NCBI GenBank assembly: GCA_944387865.1
Contig: CALXGN010000005.1
Location: 62,001-126,000 of the forward strand
DNA length: 64,000 nt
Reading direction: 5' to 3'
Source of the DNA: Scatomorpha stercorigallinarum
GTDB taxonomy: Bacteria > Bacillota > Clostridia > Oscillospirales > Oscillospiraceae
The position numbers were made by a program, and so were the translations under genes. Numbering within the stretch: the stretch's first letter is position 1; each line of letters begins with the position of its first letter. Shown here piece by piece: positions 62,775 through 64,000 of the stretch. The notes under the pieces are model-generated. The model was not told where the DNA came from. It ran no database searches and was given only the letters and a program-made list of their open reading frames with translations.

Positions 62775-64000
62775 CGGAAGCAAAAAGGCCGTTCGTGACC
62801 AGGGAACGCATCGAGGAGCTGGTGAAAAAGTACCCCACGCCCTTCCACCTCTACGACGAGCGCGGCATCCGCGAGAACGCGCGCCGGGTGAACGAGGCCT
62901 TCGCCTGGAACGGGGGATACAGGGAATTTTTCGCCGTCAAGGCCACTCCGAACCCCGCGATAATGCAGATACTCCGCGAGGAGGGCTGCGGCATGGACTG
63001 CTCCTCGCTGACGGAGCTCATGCTCTGCGAGCGGCAGGGCATAACAGGCGGGGAGATCATGTTCTCCTCCAACGACACGCCGGCGGAGGACTTCGTGCTG
63101 GCGGACAGGCTGGGGGCCACCATCAACCTTGACGACATCACGCACATCAGCTTCCTCGAGCAGACCATCGGCCATATACCGGAGACCATCTGCTGCCGCT
63201 TCAACCCGGGCGGGTATTTCGAGATACAGAACACGATCATGGACTCCCCGGGGGACGCGAAATACGGCATGACCAAGCCGCAGATGTTCCAGGCCTACCG
63301 CATACTCATGGAAAAGGGCGCCAAGGAGTTCGGCATACACGCCTTCCTCGCCTCCAACACCACGACGGACGACTATTACCCCGCGCTGGCCATGCAGCTC
63401 TTCCGCCTGGCCGTGGAGCTGCACGAGGAGACGGGCGCGCACATCGGCTTCATCAACCTCTCCGGCGGCGTCGGCATACCCTACCGCCCGGACGGCCACC
63501 ACCCGGACATCATGGCCATCGGCGAGGGCGTGCGCCGCGTGTACGAGCAGATACTCGTGCCGGCCGGCATGGGCGACGTGCGCATTTTCACGGAGATGGG
63601 CCGCTATATGCTCGGGCCGTACGGCTGCCTTGTCACGAAGTGCATCCACCAGAAGCACATACACAAGGAGTACATCGGAGTGGATGCCTGCGCCTGCAAC
63701 CTGATGCGCCCGGCGATGTACGGGGCCTATCACCATATCACCGTCGCCGGCAAGGAGGACGCGCCCTGCGACCACCTCTACGACGTCACCGGCGGCCTCT
63801 GCGAGAACAACGACAAGTTCGCCGTGGACCGCTGGCTGCCGCAGATCGACGTCGGCGACTATCTCGTGATACACGACACGGGCGCGCACGGCCACGCAAT
63901 GGGCTATAATTACAACGGCAAGCTGCGCAGCGCGGAGGTGCTGCTCTGCGAGGACGGCTCCGACCGCCTCATCCGCCGGGCGGAGACCCCGGAGGACTAC
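62771..64000 (+). CDS. lysA: Diaminopimelate decarboxylase, partial at the window end
   Basis: 410 codons are visible and the frame is open at the edge. PLP-dependent fold type III enzyme making lysine from meso-diaminopimelate. PLP lysine Lys57 (FFAVKATPNP), the glycine loop LSGGVGIPYRP, and the C-terminal IHDTGAHGHAMGYNYNGKLRSAEVLL are all conserved. The N-terminal TPFHLYDERGIRENARRVNEAF is typical. Related carboxynorspermidine decarboxylase is less likely. ATG 62771 overlaps the kinase stop, an unusual coupling of a lysine gene with a two-component system. Confidence 0.9.
   Translation, partial: MTEAKRPFVTRERIEELVKKYPTPFHLYDERGIRENARRVNEAFAWNGGYREFFAVKATPNPAIMQILREEGCGMDCSSLTELMLCERQGITGGEIMFSSNDTPAEDFVLADRLGATINLDDITHISFLEQTIGHIPETICCRFNPGGYFEIQNTIMDSPGDAKYGMTKPQMFQAYRILMEKGAKEFGIHAFLASNTTTDDYYPALAMQLFRLAVELHEETGAHIGFINLSGGVGIPYRPDGHHPDIMAIGEGVRRVYEQILVPAGMGDVRIFTEMGRYMLGPYGCLVTKCIHQKHIHKEYIGVDACACNLMRPAMYGAYHHITVAGKEDAPCDHLYDVTGGLCENNDKFAVDRWLPQIDVGDYLVIHDTGAHGHAMGYNYNGKLRSAEVLLCEDGSDRLIRRAETPEDY

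Overview
The window is a dense, GC-rich chromosome segment from a bacterium of the Clostridia, most likely an Oscillospiraceae-type gut anaerobe. The placement rests on an hrcA-grpE-dnaK-dnaJ operon with a CIRCE box, a SpoIIID sporulation regulator, B-type dihydroorotate dehydrogenase (PyrD/PyrK), class I dihydroorotase, a Clostridia-style dgt-dnaG-rpoD order and a TmcAL/ackA pair. This is inferred from gene content; no 16S rRNA or tRNA gene was seen. I found no phage, transposase, CRISPR array or integrase.

Layout. 0-5.3 kb: dgt, dnaG, rpoD, a DUF2461 protein and a small exported protein. 5.3-7.1 kb: a PadR regulator with a near-ideal promoter and palindromic operator, followed by two membrane proteins. 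7.1-9.4 kb: rpmE, hflX and rplS, with clear promoters and terminators. 9.4-11.1 kb: an EFR1-type flavodoxin/ferredoxin, spoIIID, a 124-bp tandem repeat that supplies the end of spoIIID, and a cluster of inverted repeats. 11.1-16.0 kb (minus): hrcA-grpE-dnaK-dnaJ. 16.0-22.2 kb (plus): a PstS-like lipoprotein, a WG-repeat lipoprotein, an OmpR/HK pair and an HtrA protease, a plausible envelope-sensing set. 22.2-27.5 kb (minus): two exported proteins, then ilvA-prmA-ABC transporter. 27.5-37.4 kb (minus): an uninterrupted, translationally coupled pyrC-carA-carB-pyrK-pyrD-pyrF-pyrE-pyrB-pyrI operon encoding all of de novo UMP synthesis. 37.5-39.9 kb: a small membrane protein, obgE, rpmA and rplU. 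39.9-44.8 kb: a variable, partly AT-richer island with a second PadR/HAAS pair, small membrane or secreted proteins and a duplicated gene fossil. 44.8-47.3 kb: divergent ackA and tmcAL. 47.4-53.0 kb: a complete branched-chain amino-acid-type ABC importer with two unusually enlarged subunits. 53.0-54.9 kb: dispersed repeats, csoR and an RlmI-like methyltransferase. 54.9-61.2 kb (minus): glgB-glgA, a short phosphorylase-like protein, and a GH13 alpha-glucan hydrolase. 61.3-64.0 kb: an OmpR regulator, a sensor-less histidine kinase and lysA, which runs off the end.

Few regions are truly odd. The best candidates for something undescribed are the 124-bp repeat that rewrites the SpoIIID C-terminus, the phosphorylase-like fragment kept in the glycogen operon, the LivG subunit with an insert of about 125 residues, the sensor-less kinase coupled to lysA, and the PadR-linked membrane-protein island with visible duplication and decay. 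No defence or otherwise wholly novel multi-gene system was evident.
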